In this document: piece after piece, positions 34,667-42,473 of the stretch
Numbering within the stretch: the stretch's first letter is position 1
How the letters are laid out: each line of letters opens with the position of its first letter
From: Pseudoduganella lurida
Lineage (GTDB): Bacteria > Pseudomonadota > Gammaproteobacteria > Burkholderiales > Burkholderiaceae_D
Length of the DNA: 64,000 bases
Direction: 5' to 3'
Assembly: GCF_007830455.1 (NCBI RefSeq)
Contig: NZ_VLLB01000002.1
Span: forward strand, 434,001 to 498,000
Notes under the pieces: model-generated
The model's database searches: none
What the model was told of the DNA's origin: nothing
Seen by the model: the letters and a program-made list of their open reading frames with translations, nothing else
Position numbers and translations under genes: made by a program

Positions 34667-35356
34667 ATGTGCCAGCTTCTCGGATTGAACAGCAGCGTAC
34701 CCGCCGGACTCGGACCGTTCTTCGACGTGTTTGCCGAGCGCGGCGGCCGGACCGACGAGCACAAGGACGGCTGGGGCATCGCCTTCCACAGCGGCAAGCA
34801 CTGCCGCCTGTTCACCGACCACCGCGCCGCGATCGACTCGCCGCTGGCCACGCGCATCCGCAACCGCGCGCTTCGCGCCCGCAATATCCTGGCGCATATC
34901 CGCAAGGCGACGCAGGGCCGCATCGCCATCGAGAACGTGCACCCGTTCGCCCGCCAGCTGTGGGGCCAGACGTGGTGCTTCGCCCATAACGGCGACCTGA
35001 AGGCTTTCACGGCAGCACCCGGCCCGTTCGTGCCGCAGGGCGACACCGACAGCGAAGCGGCGTTCTGCCACCTGCTGTCCCACCTGGCGCGGCGCTTCCC
35101 GGACGGCCAGCCCGGCGCGACGGCACTGCGCGCCGCACTGGCCGAGGTCGCCGCGACGATCGCCGCGCACGGTACCTTCAATTTCATCCTGTCGAACGGC
35201 GAGATGCTGTTTGCGCACTGCTCCACCCACCTGCATTACCGCCTCGACCACGGCCGCGCGATGATCGCCACGCAGCCGGTCGATGCGCGCGAGGGCTGGG
35301 TCGCCTTCGCCCCCGGCGAGCTGAAAGCCTTCGGCAGCGGCCTGCTGCATCCCTGA
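34667..35356 (+). CDS. Class II glutamine amidotransferase (YafJ-like)
   Basis: The 229-residue protein begins MCQLLGLNS, so Cys2 becomes the N-terminal catalytic nucleophile after Met removal, as in Ntn-type amidotransferases. Further family patterns are KDGWGIAFHSGKHCRLF, ILAHIRKATQGRIAIENVHP and CFAHNGDL with the oxyanion Asn-Gly. It lacks any synthase domain, like YafJ and related stand-alone proteins, so the acceptor substrate is unknown. I chose the start at 34667; an in-frame extension to 34553 would bury the Cys and is unlikely. Confidence 0.9.
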   Translation: MCQLLGLNSSVPAGLGPFFDVFAERGGRTDEHKDGWGIAFHSGKHCRLFTDHRAAIDSPLATRIRNRALRARNILAHIRKATQGRIAIENVHPFARQLWGQTWCFAHNGDLKAFTAAPGPFVPQGDTDSEAAFCHLLSHLARRFPDGQPGATALRAALAEVAATIAAHGTFNFILSNGEMLFAHCSTHLHYRLDHGRAMIATQPVDAREGWVAFAPGELKAFGSGLLHP

Positions 35357-35510
35357 TCCGAGGCCTGGCCGCTTTCCCGCCCGGGCCCCACCCCATCCCG
35401 GTCAGGCTGTTTCCGCCCTGACTTCACCGCATCCCGGCCGCGCCCCCATCCCGACCAGGCACCACCCTATCATGGCCGCGCCGCCAGGTGGCGGCCATTC
35501 CGGAGCGTCC

Positions 35511-36368
35511 ATGCCCTGCCTGTCCCTGTCGGTCGGCGCCACGCCGGCCCATAACGAAGACCACATCGCCATCCTCGACAGTCCGGGCATGACGGATCTG
35601 CTCGTGCTCGATGGCGGCACATCCGTTGCGGCGCGCGACTACATCGACGAGATCGATGGCGATGTCGTCTGGTTCGTGCGGCGCTTCTGCGCGGCGGTCG
35701 AACCGGCCATCGCTGCCGGGCTGGACCAGCGTGAGGCCGTGCACTGCGCCATCGACACCGTCCGCGCCGCGTTCCAGGAACGCGCGGCGCACCACGACGT
35801 TCCGGTCCATGCCTGGCCGATCGCCGCTCTCACCTGGATCCGCATCACGCCGGCAGCCGGGGCGCACCGGCTGCAGCTCTATTGCCTGGGCGACTGCATC
35901 AGCCTGCTGGCGCTGGCGGACGGCAGCGTGCGCGACCTCGACCCGTACACGAATCCCCAGGAGGCGGTGCTGCAGACCGCGATTGCCCGCCTGCGTGCCG
36001 AAGGCGTGCACGATCCGGCGGAGCGCCACGCGCGCCTGCTGCCGCTGCTCCGGAAACGGCGCGAAGAGCAGAACATGGCACCACGACCGACCGTGCTGTG
36101 CCTGAAGCCGGATGGACCGTTCGCGGCACGCCGCCACGAAGCCGTGGCACCGGCAGGCGCGTTCCTGCTGGGCATGACGGACGGCTTTTACCGGGTGGTC
36201 GACAGCTACGGGCTGCACACTCAGGCGTCGCTCGCTGCCTTGTGTGCGGGGGGCAACCTGCATAACGCGCTGGCGCAGCTGCGCCGCCATGAAGCGGGCA
36301 ATGACGCCGGCCAGGCGGTGAAGAAGGCGGACGACGCGTCGGCGGTGTGGTGGCGCGCCGGCGCCTGA
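35511..36368 (+). CDS. PP2C-like protein phosphatase
   Basis: The 285-residue cytoplasmic protein has the acidic metal-site motifs of PPM/PP2C phosphatases in order: AHNEDHIAI (about residues 13-21), LLVLDGGTS (about 33-41), FLLGMTDGFYRVVDSYG (about residues 222-238), and KADDASAVWWR at the C-terminus. The usual DGHGG is DGGTS, so it is a divergent member. Start ATG 35511 is preceded by CGGAGCG. There is no kinase or anti-sigma partner next to it. Convergent with the GNAT gene, 4 bp apart. Confidence 0.7.
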   Translation: MPCLSLSVGATPAHNEDHIAILDSPGMTDLLVLDGGTSVAARDYIDEIDGDVVWFVRRFCAAVEPAIAAGLDQREAVHCAIDTVRAAFQERAAHHDVPVHAWPIAALTWIRITPAAGAHRLQLYCLGDCISLLALADGSVRDLDPYTNPQEAVLQTAIARLRAEGVHDPAERHARLLPLLRKRREEQNMAPRPTVLCLKPDGPFAARRHEAVAPAGAFLLGMTDGFYRVVDSYGLHTQASLAALCAGGNLHNALAQLRRHEAGNDAGQAVKKADDASAVWWRAGA

Positions 36369-36372
36369 GAGA

Positions 36373-36897
36373 TCAGTTCGAGTTGCAGTTGCAGAAGCGC
36401 TTGCGCTTGGCATCGGGCTCGGCGCCCGCTACCAGCGGCTTCCAGAACAGCATCGTGTCCACGCCATACGGCGAGCGGACATTGCCATCGCGCCGGTAGC
36501 CCAGGGCCGCGAAGAACGGGTCCGCCGCCGCGGTGCTGTGCAGGTGGATCGTGCGGATGCCGACGGCCAGCGCGTGTTCCTCGACCCGCTGCAGCAGCGC
36601 CCGGCCGGCGCCCTGCCGCTGCGCTTCCGGCAGCACGTAGCACAGCGCCAGCTTGCCGGCGGCCGTCAGCAGCGACACGCCCACCACCGCGTCCCCGTGC
36701 AGCACCACCAGCGAGTAATTGGTCGACGACTCGAACCACGCGGCCACCATGGGCGGATGCTTGTTGCCCAGCCAGGCGTCGAGGATCGCGGGGTCGTCCT
36801 GGTGGTCCTGCGTGCAGCTTTCGGCAATCGTCCGGCGCAGCACCTGGCAGGCGGCAGCAGCATCGGCAGGGGTGGCGGGACGGATATCGAAATGCAT
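36373..36897 (-). CDS. GNAT-family N-acetyltransferase
   Basis: The 174-residue protein has the GNAT layout: an N-terminal IRPATPADAAAACQVLRR, a central strand SLVVLHGDAVVGVSLL, and the acetyl-CoA loop in LPEAQRQGAGRALLQRVEEH (about residues 90-109, R/Q-x-x-G-x-G/A). Then come HLHSTAAADPFFAALGYRRD and a YGVDTMLFWKPL end. Substrate unknown. The C-terminal Cys/Asn/Lys-rich tail (RKRFCNCNSN) is odd. It is divergent from the sulfate-binding gene. Confidence 0.85.
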   Translation of the reverse strand: MHFDIRPATPADAAAACQVLRRTIAESCTQDHQDDPAILDAWLGNKHPPMVAAWFESSTNYSLVVLHGDAVVGVSLLTAAGKLALCYVLPEAQRQGAGRALLQRVEEHALAVGIRTIHLHSTAAADPFFAALGYRRDGNVRSPYGVDTMLFWKPLVAGAEPDAKRKRFCNCNSN

Positions 36898-37012
36898 TGA
36901 GAACTCGTTGAAAACGCTGGCAGATCAAGGATATGGGTGCTACAGAGCCGGACTATACACCAGAGTCGGAACGGCCGTCGGCAAGCGTCCCTGTGTCATC
37001 ATCTAAGCTTAT

Positions 37013-37027
37013 AACGATTAATTCGTT
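37013..37027. promoter_or_regulatory. Palindrome upstream of the sulfate-binding gene
   Basis: AACGA and TCGTT form an inverted pair around TTAAT, 58 bp before the sbp-like start, in the AT-rich divergent promoter region. It could be a regulator site (CysB-type regulation would be expected for such a gene), but I cannot match a consensus. Confidence 0.3.
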
Positions 37028-37084
37028 TCTTTCCCGGACGGAATTACGGACCATTGCTTATCTGTTTTCTTACACGAGACCACC

Positions 37085-38119
37085 ATGGCAAATAAAAAAA
37101 TCGTATTTGGCGCCCCCTTCCAGGGACGCCGCCTGCTGCTGGCAGCCACCCTCGCCGCCGCCGCGTTCGGCAGCACCGCAGCGCAGGCCGCCGATGTGAC
37201 GCTGCTGAACGTGTCCTACGACGTCGCACGCGAGCTGTACAAGGACATCAACCCCGTCTTCGAGGCGCAGTACAAGCAGCAGACCGGCAAGAGCATCGAG
37301 ATCAAGCAGTCGCATGGCGGCTCGTCGAAGCAGGCCCGCTCGGTGGCCGATGGCCTGGAAGCGTCCGTGGTGACGATGAACCAGGCCAACGACATCGACA
37401 TGCTGGCCGACCGCGGCCTGGTCGCCCCGGACTGGGCGAAGAAATTCCCGAACAATGCGGCGCCCAGCTATTCGACGATGATCTACCTCGTGCGCAAGGG
37501 CAATCCGAAAGGCATCAAGGACTGGGCCGACCTGGCCAGGCCGGGCGTGAAGGTGGTCATTCCGAATCCGAAGACGGCCGGCAATGGCCGCTACACCTAC
37601 CTGGCGGCCTGGGGCTCGGTCACGCAGGCCGGCGGCAACGATGCGCAGGCGCGCGACCTGGTCACCAAGATCTTCAGGAACGTGCCCGTGCTGGACGGCG
37701 GCGGCCGCGCCGCCACCACCACCTTCACGCAGCGCCAGATCGGCGACGTGCTGGTGACGTTCGAGAACGAGGTGAACCTGGTGCGCGCCGAGTTCGGCGA
37801 CAACTTCGACATCGTCTATCCGTCGGTCTCGATCCTGGCCGAGTCGCCGGTGGCCGTGGTGGACAAGGTGGTCGACAAGCGCGGCGTGCGCAAGGAAGCC
37901 ACCGCCTACCTGAACTTCCTGTACACGGAACAGGGCCAGGAGATCATCGCGAAGCACTACCTGCGTCCCCGCTCGCCGGCCGTGGCGAAGAAGTACGCGG
38001 CGCAGTTCCGCCCGATCAAGCTGTTCACCGTCGACGACGTGTTCGGCGGCTGGCGCGCGGCGCAGAAACGCCACTTCGACGATGGCGGCGAGTTCGACAG
38101 GATCTACGGCGGCAAGTGA
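37085..38119 (+). CDS. sbp: Sulfate/thiosulfate ABC transporter substrate-binding protein
   Basis: This periplasmic protein captures sulfate or thiosulfate for uptake. The 344-residue precursor has a Sec signal (cleaved after AQA near residue 38). The Sbp/CysP pattern follows: LLNVSYDVARELYKDINPVF (about residues 42-61), KSIEIKQSHGGSSKQARSVA with the oxyanion-binding Ser-Gly-Gly-Ser region, and NPKTAGNGRYTYLAAWG. It ends EFDRIYGGK. The permease and ATPase genes cysT-W-A do not follow, so this copy is an orphan here. A strong terminator stands about 250 bp downstream. Confidence 0.93.
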   Translation: MANKKIVFGAPFQGRRLLLAATLAAAAFGSTAAQAADVTLLNVSYDVARELYKDINPVFEAQYKQQTGKSIEIKQSHGGSSKQARSVADGLEASVVTMNQANDIDMLADRGLVAPDWAKKFPNNAAPSYSTMIYLVRKGNPKGIKDWADLARPGVKVVIPNPKTAGNGRYTYLAAWGSVTQAGGNDAQARDLVTKIFRNVPVLDGGGRAATTTFTQRQIGDVLVTFENEVNLVRAEFGDNFDIVYPSVSILAESPVAVVDKVVDKRGVRKEATAYLNFLYTEQGQEIIAKHYLRPRSPAVAKKYAAQFRPIKLFTVDDVFGGWRAAQKRHFDDGGEFDRIYGGK

Positions 38120-38159
38120 TAGAGGGGGCCGGGGCTGAGCGTCCGCTCCGCGGCCGGGC

Positions 38160-38257
38160 CTGGTGCCTGACATCTGGTGTGCGACATCTGGTGCGTGGCA
38201 TCTTTCCAACCTGGTCAACGACCGGACCGTTGTGCCCTTCAGAAGGTGTCTGGCACC
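38160..38257. repeat. Three 14-bp direct repeats and a flanking inverted repeat
   Basis: Three consecutive 14-bp units begin CTGGTG and end in CAT or CAT-like (38160-38173, 38174-38187, 38188-38201). GGTGCCTGACA at 38162-38172 pairs with TGTCTGGCACC at 38247-38257 with one mismatch, so the block may also form a larger stem. Together with the rest of 38120-38555 no gene is seen. Confidence 0.5.
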
Positions 38258-38366
38258 CGTCCGGACAAGGGCAGCGGCATCCGGTGCATGCTGCGGGCGG
38301 AAAAGAGATCAGACCCGCGCTGGCCGGGCCGACCGATTTTTCGCCGAACTTCCTTACTGATGAGTT

Positions 38367-38392
38367 AAAAGGGACCAACACGGTCCCTTTTT
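38367..38392 (+). terminator. Rho-independent terminator
   Basis: AAAAGGGACC (38367-38376), a 5-nt loop and GGTCCCTTTT form a 10-bp perfect stem ending in a T-run. It probably ends transcripts from the sulfate-binding gene; reading from the left it also insulates the pbpG gene. Confidence 0.85.
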
Positions 38393-38555
38393 GACGTTAT
38401 TTCGTCCCACACTGCTGACATCGGCTGGACTGGGCCGCATGCAGCATGCTATCGTCCTGCTTTAGAGAAATTGCTCTAAAGCACCGCTTTGCCAAGGCGC
38501 GCCAGAACCGCGCCCTATTCGCTCCCCGAATTCACGATTTTCCTCCGAACAGACC

Positions 38556-39455
38556 ATGCTGAAGAAACTTGCCGCCGCCCTGCTGATGTCCGTGTCCGCA
38601 GCCGCGCTCGCCGTGCCGCTGGGTTCGCAATCCGTGCTCGTCATCGACGACTCGGGCAACATCCTGCTGGAAAAAAATGCCAACGTCGTCGCGCCGATCG
38701 CGTCGCTGACGAAACTGATGACCGCGATGGTCGTGCTGGACTCGAAGCTCGACATGAACGAGCCGATCAGCATCGACAAGCAGGACGTGGACATGCTCAA
38801 GCACAGCACCTCGCGCGTGCCGGTCGGCGCCACGATGCCGCGCAGCGACGTGCTGCAGCTGGCCCTGATGTCGTCCGATAACCGCGCCGCCGCCTCGCTG
38901 GCCCGCACCTTCCCGGGCGGCCCGACGGCCTTCAAGGCCGCCGTCAACAACAAGATCCGTGCGCTGGGCATGACGCAGACGCATATCGACGAGCCCACCG
39001 GCCTGTCGCCCAACAACACCTCCACCGCGTCCGACCTGGTGAAGATGGCCACCGCTGCCGCGCGCTATCCGGAAATCGCCCGCATCACGACGGACACCAA
39101 GGACATCATCGACATCAAGGGCCGCAAGGTCGAATACCACAACACCAACCGCCTGGTCGGCGCCAAGGGCTGGGACATCGGCCTGTCGAAGACGGGCTAC
39201 ACGGAAGAAGCGGGCCGCTGCCTCATCATGCGCATCACGGCCGCCGGCAAGAACGCCACGATGGTGCTGCTCAATGCCAAGGCCTCGTCGGCCCGCATCG
39301 TCGACGCACTGAACATCCGCCGCTTCATCACGGGCGGCGACGAACCGCGCGTGGCCCGCGCCCCGCGTGCGCAGCCGAAGCTGATGAAGGCGTCGAACGG
39401 GCGCAAGAAGGCGGCACCGACGAAGAAATCGCGCAAGCGGAAGGCGGCAATGTAA
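38556..39455 (+). CDS. pbpG: D-alanyl-D-alanine endopeptidase (PBP7/PbpG family)
   Basis: This periplasmic serine peptidase acts on peptidoglycan cross-links. The 299-residue precursor has a Sec signal peptide cleaved near ALA-VP (residue 19-20) and the three active-site motifs of S11 low-molecular-mass penicillin-binding proteins: SLTK (Ser50, Lys53), SDN (107-109) and KTG (212-214). The C-terminus is a highly basic Ala/Lys/Arg tail (KKAAPTKKSRKRKAAM) without the amphipathic membrane anchor of DacA-type enzymes, which favours PBP7. A strong terminator follows. Confidence 0.9.
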   Translation: MLKKLAAALLMSVSAAALAVPLGSQSVLVIDDSGNILLEKNANVVAPIASLTKLMTAMVVLDSKLDMNEPISIDKQDVDMLKHSTSRVPVGATMPRSDVLQLALMSSDNRAAASLARTFPGGPTAFKAAVNNKIRALGMTQTHIDEPTGLSPNNTSTASDLVKMATAAARYPEIARITTDTKDIIDIKGRKVEYHNTNRLVGAKGWDIGLSKTGYTEEAGRCLIMRITAAGKNATMVLLNAKASSARIVDALNIRRFITGGDEPRVARAPRAQPKLMKASNGRKKAAPTKKSRKRKAAM

Positions 39456-39472
39456 TTCGCCTTCGGGAGACG

Positions 39473-39500
39473 AAAAACCGGCCGGGGATGGCCGGTTTTT
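39473..39500 (+). terminator. Rho-independent terminator after pbpG
   Basis: AAAAACCGGCC (39473-39483), a 6-nt loop and GGCCGGTTTTT (39490-39500) form a perfect 11-bp stem with a T-run, 17 bp after the stop. The A-run on the other side makes it a possible bidirectional terminator that also ends the converging gene at 39620. Confidence 0.9.
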
Positions 39501-39619
39501 GCATTCCGGTCGCGCCGAACGGCTGCCGATGCCCGCCAGTCAGCTCATGCCGAACCGCGGCCAGCGGGCAGCATGACAAGCCCCGCCCGCACGTTCGGCC
39601 CTGGCAGCTGCCCGGCGCT

Positions 39620-40150
39620 TCACTGCGCACGGTCCGGATAAGCGATCTTGAACAGCGGGTTGGTGAGTCCCAGGGCCGTGTAGTTCACGGCATTGCGCCG
39701 GCCGCGCGGCCCGGGACGATGGGCATCGCGCCACCGCTGGGCGATCTCCCGGCCTGCGGCCATCCGCCCGGCAGGGTCGTCGGGACCCGGGTCGGCCTTC
39801 AGCAGCGGGCAGCGCCAGATGGCCTGCGCGGCGACATCCCGGGCGGCAGTCGACAGGTTTGCCAGCGGCACGAAGGCGGACCGGCTCGGGTGGAAGCAGA
39901 CACCGTTGCCGTTGTATTCGTGGGCCGTGGCGCTGCCGCAGGTGCACCCGCCGCCGCATTGATTGATGATCTGGTAGCCGGCATCCGTCTCGACGGCGCT
40001 GCGGCCCTGGTTCCAGTCGTAGTAATGCACCTGCGTGATGTGCCCGAAGTCGCCGGTGGCATTCTGGAAATACACGGTCGGCAGCGAGTCGACGTCGCCC
40101 GTGATGCCGATGATGTTTTCCACCTTGTAGAAGTCGTCCCTGTAGCCCAT
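39620..40150 (-). CDS. Hypothetical protein with a Cys-rich cluster
   Basis: The 176-residue protein starts MGYRDDFYKVENIIGITGDV and shows no signal peptide. A cluster CGGGCTCGSATAHEYNGNG, with another Cys and His just after it (about residues 65-87), suggests metal binding or disulfides. The rest includes SAFVPLANLSTAARDVAAQA. I do not recognise a family. Codon use is normal, and the gene stands between two well-supported genes with clear gaps, so it is probably real. Confidence 0.6.
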   Translation of the reverse strand: MGYRDDFYKVENIIGITGDVDSLPTVYFQNATGDFGHITQVHYYDWNQGRSAVETDAGYQIINQCGGGCTCGSATAHEYNGNGVCFHPSRSAFVPLANLSTAARDVAAQAIWRCPLLKADPGPDDPAGRMAAGREIAQRWRDAHRPGPRGRRNAVNYTALGLTNPLFKIAYPDRAQ

Positions 40151-40280
40151 GTTTTCAAGCTCCTCGCATGACGGTTGGCAGCCGGCCCGACGCCTTCCGG
40201 CCGGTGCGGATCATCATGCGTGGTAGTCACCGGGCGTGTCAATATCCCGCGCGGCGGGACGCCGCGGCCGGCGCCCCGCG

Positions 40281-41264
40281 TCAGTAAGGCCCGCGCACGT
40301 GGTCGCGCACCGAGGTGCGATAGACCTCGGCCAGCGAGGCATGCAGCGCCTCGGGCAGCGGCGCCAGTTCCGCGGCGCTGGCGTTCGACGCGATCTGCGC
40401 GGGCGAGCTGGCGCCCGGAATGACCACCGAGACGGCCGGATGGTCGAGGATCCAGCGCAGCGCCATCTGCGGCATCGTCAGGCCGGCCGGCACCAGCGCG
40501 GCCACCTGCTCGGCCGCGGCGATGCCCTTCTCCAGTTCCAGCCCGGCGAACGTCTCGCCGACATTGAACGCGGCGCCGTCGCGGTTGAAGTTGCGGTGGT
40601 CGTCGGCGCGGAAGGTGGTCTGGCGGTTGATCTTCCCGCCCAGCAGGCCGCTGGCCAGCGGCAGGCGCACGATGATGCCCACGTTCCGTTCGGCCGCCTG
40701 TGGCAGCAGCCGTTCGGCCGGCTTCTGGCGGAAGATATTGAAGATCACCTGCAGCGACGTCAGGCCCGGCTGCTCCAGGCAGATCAGGCCTTCTTCCACC
40801 GATTCCACGCTGGCGCCCCAGCGCGCGATCAGCCCTTCCTGCTGCAGCTCGCGCAGCCATTCGAACACGTCGCCCTGGCGCAGCACGTCCGTCGGCACGC
40901 AGTGCAGCTGCGTCAGGTCCAGGCGCTCGACACCCAGCCGCTCGACCGAGCGCAGCGTCGCATCGCGCAGGGAGGCGCGGGTGTAGCCGTCCGGGTAGAT
41001 GCCGGCGCGGCCCAGCTTCGTGGCTACCGTGATGTCGGCATGGCCGGCCGACTCCAGGAAGCTGCCGATCGAACGCTCGCTGGCACCGTCGCCGTAGACA
41101 TCGGCCGTGTCGTAGAAGCGCACGCCCGATGCGTAGGCCTGGGCGAGCGTCTGCTGCGCCACCGCGTCGTCCCAGTGGTCGCCCCAGCCGCCGCCCAGCT
41201 GCCAGCAGCCAAGCCCGATTTCCGGCACCGATAATCCATCCTGTCCCAAGCGGCGTTTCTGCAT
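40281..41264 (-). CDS. Aldo/keto reductase
   Basis: This NADPH-dependent oxidoreductase has the AKR (beta/alpha)8 signature. The 327-residue protein has the catalytic Asp/Tyr in RFYDTADVYGDGASE (about residues 49-63), the Lys in ITVATKLG and the His in LDLTQLHCVP. The C-terminal NADP-binding pattern is LRWILDHPAVSVVIPGASSP. It lies 85 bp downstream of the small monooxygenase in the same direction, so they probably form a unit under the divergent TetR regulator. Substrate unknown. Confidence 0.92.
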   Translation of the reverse strand: MQKRRLGQDGLSVPEIGLGCWQLGGGWGDHWDDAVAQQTLAQAYASGVRFYDTADVYGDGASERSIGSFLESAGHADITVATKLGRAGIYPDGYTRASLRDATLRSVERLGVERLDLTQLHCVPTDVLRQGDVFEWLRELQQEGLIARWGASVESVEEGLICLEQPGLTSLQVIFNIFRQKPAERLLPQAAERNVGIIVRLPLASGLLGGKINRQTTFRADDHRNFNRDGAAFNVGETFAGLELEKGIAAAEQVAALVPAGLTMPQMALRWILDHPAVSVVIPGASSPAQIASNASAAELAPLPEALHASLAEVYRTSVRDHVRGPY

Positions 41265-41349
41265 TGCGTGTCTCCAGTCGATAGCTAGTCAAGACCGCCA
41301 TTATCGCCGGATGCGGCGCGATGCGTGGGACGGTTCGTCGCGACCGCGG

Positions 41350-41727
41350 CTACACCTCGCCGACGCAGATGCCCGGGATGACGACGCGGCGAAACAAGTG
41401 GGGGTGGGCGGTCGCGCTGTCGGGGTAGACGGCGCGCAGCGGACCGAATTCCGGCTGGTCGTTGGTGGCAGCGAAGGCGGCCGTGGTTTCGAACACCGCA
41501 TAGTTGAACCACATGCGGCTGTTGCCGATGCCCTGGTGCAGCTGGGCGGAAATATAGCCGGGCTGGCGCTTGAAGAATTCCGCGTCCTGCTGCCAGGCCC
41601 GCTTGAACGCTTCCGCATCCTCCGGGGCGACATCGAAGACATTGAGCAGAACGGTGGTCTTGCCAGCCGTGTCGGCATACTGCTCGCGCAGGGAAAACGA
41701 GGGATCGAGTTCGACATGTTTCAGCAT
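41350..41727 (-). CDS. Antibiotic-biosynthesis-monooxygenase (ABM) family protein
   Basis: The 125-residue protein (start ATG 41727 with CAGGAG six bases upstream) has the ABM/dimeric alpha-beta barrel pattern: TTVLLNVFDVAPEDAEAFKR (about residues 24-43), QQDAEFFKRQPGYISAQLHQ and WFNYAVFETTAAFAATN. Members are small cofactor-free monooxygenases or related stress enzymes. It is divergent from tetR across two palindromes, hence probably repressed by it. Confidence 0.85.
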   Translation of the reverse strand: MLKHVELDPSFSLREQYADTAGKTTVLLNVFDVAPEDAEAFKRAWQQDAEFFKRQPGYISAQLHQGIGNSRMWFNYAVFETTAAFAATNDQPEFGPLRAVYPDSATAHPHLFRRVVIPGICVGEV

Positions 41728-41797
41728 CACGCACTCCTGGTCGCATGGGTGGCAGGGGCCCCACCGGGTGGCCGGGCGACGACGCTGGTGGTACCTG

Positions 41798-41819
41798 TAT
41801 GTCATCGCTTGATGACATA
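41798..41819. promoter_or_regulatory. Candidate TetR operator 1
   Basis: TATGTCATC (41798-41806) and GATGACATA (41811-41819) are a perfect 9-bp inverted pair around GCTT. The element lies in the 146-bp divergent gap between the monooxygenase and tetR genes, a typical place for a TetR-family operator. Confidence 0.6.
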
Positions 41820-41840
41820 ATGCCGTCTATCCACCACCAT

Positions 41841-41856
41841 GTCAACAAGTGTTGAC
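41841..41856. promoter_or_regulatory. Candidate TetR operator 2
   Basis: GTCAACA (41841-41847) and TGTTGAC (41850-41856) are exactly complementary around AG, 17 bp before the tetR start. The position would allow autorepression. Its sequence differs from operator 1, so only one of the two may be the real site. Confidence 0.5.
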
Positions 41857-41873
41857 TTACACGCTCGCCTCCC

Positions 41874-42452
41874 ATGAAACGCTCCCGCAATGCCGCCGAA
41901 ACCCGCACCGCCATCCTCTCCGCCGCCCGCAGCCAGTTCGCCGAACACGGTTTCGACCGCACCACGCTGCGCGGCGTGGCGAAAGTGGCAGGCTGCGATC
42001 CCGTGATGGTGTACCGCTACTTCGGCAGCAAGGATGCCTTGTTCGTGGAAGCCGCCAGCGTCGACCTGAAACTGCCGGACCTGGCCGCCCTGGCGCCGGA
42101 CGCGGTGGTGCCGCGGATGTTCGAGCACTTCTTCAAGGTCTGGGAGGAAGACGCGACCTTCATCGGCCTGCTGCGCGCATCGGCCAGCAGCGAGGAAGCG
42201 GCCGCCGTGCTGAAGGCGTTCTTCATGGAGAGCGTGCTGCCGCAATTGCGCCAGGTGGCAAGGGATGGCTCCCCGCAGCGGGCCGCGCTGGCGGGCAGCT
42301 TCATCATCGGCCTGGCGTGGGCGCGCTATATCGTGCGCAATCCCCTGTTGACGGAACTGTCGCGCGACGAATTCCTGCAACTGGCCCGGCCCGCCTTCGA
42401 GGCGGCGCTGTTCGGCGGCAGCGCCGAGCCAGGGCTGAGGGCTGAGGGATGA
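41874..42452 (+). CDS. TetR-family transcriptional regulator
   Basis: The 192-residue protein has an N-terminal TetR helix-turn-helix (RTAILSAARSQFAEHGFDRT, about residues 11-30, through VMVYRYFGSKDALF near 43-57). An all-helical C-terminal ligand domain follows. It likely represses the divergent monooxygenase and aldo/keto reductase genes and perhaps itself. The start ATG 41874 gives MKRSRNAAETR. The last codons and stop fall in a heptanucleotide tandem repeat, so the end of the protein may have been extended or altered by repeat growth. Confidence 0.93.
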   Translation: MKRSRNAAETRTAILSAARSQFAEHGFDRTTLRGVAKVAGCDPVMVYRYFGSKDALFVEAASVDLKLPDLAALAPDAVVPRMFEHFFKVWEEDATFIGLLRASASSEEAAAVLKAFFMESVLPQLRQVARDGSPQRAALAGSFIIGLAWARYIVRNPLLTELSRDEFLQLARPAFEAALFGGSAEPGLRAEG

Positions 42453-42473
42453 GGGCTGAGGGCTGAGGGCTAG
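42432..42473. repeat. GGGCTGA heptanucleotide tandem repeat
   Basis: Six consecutive 7-bp units (GGGCTGA, with one GGGATGA and a last GGGCTAG) run from 42432 to 42473. The stop codons of the converging tetR and recD genes both lie within it, so the two genes share the repeat as their 3' junction. Confidence 0.85.
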
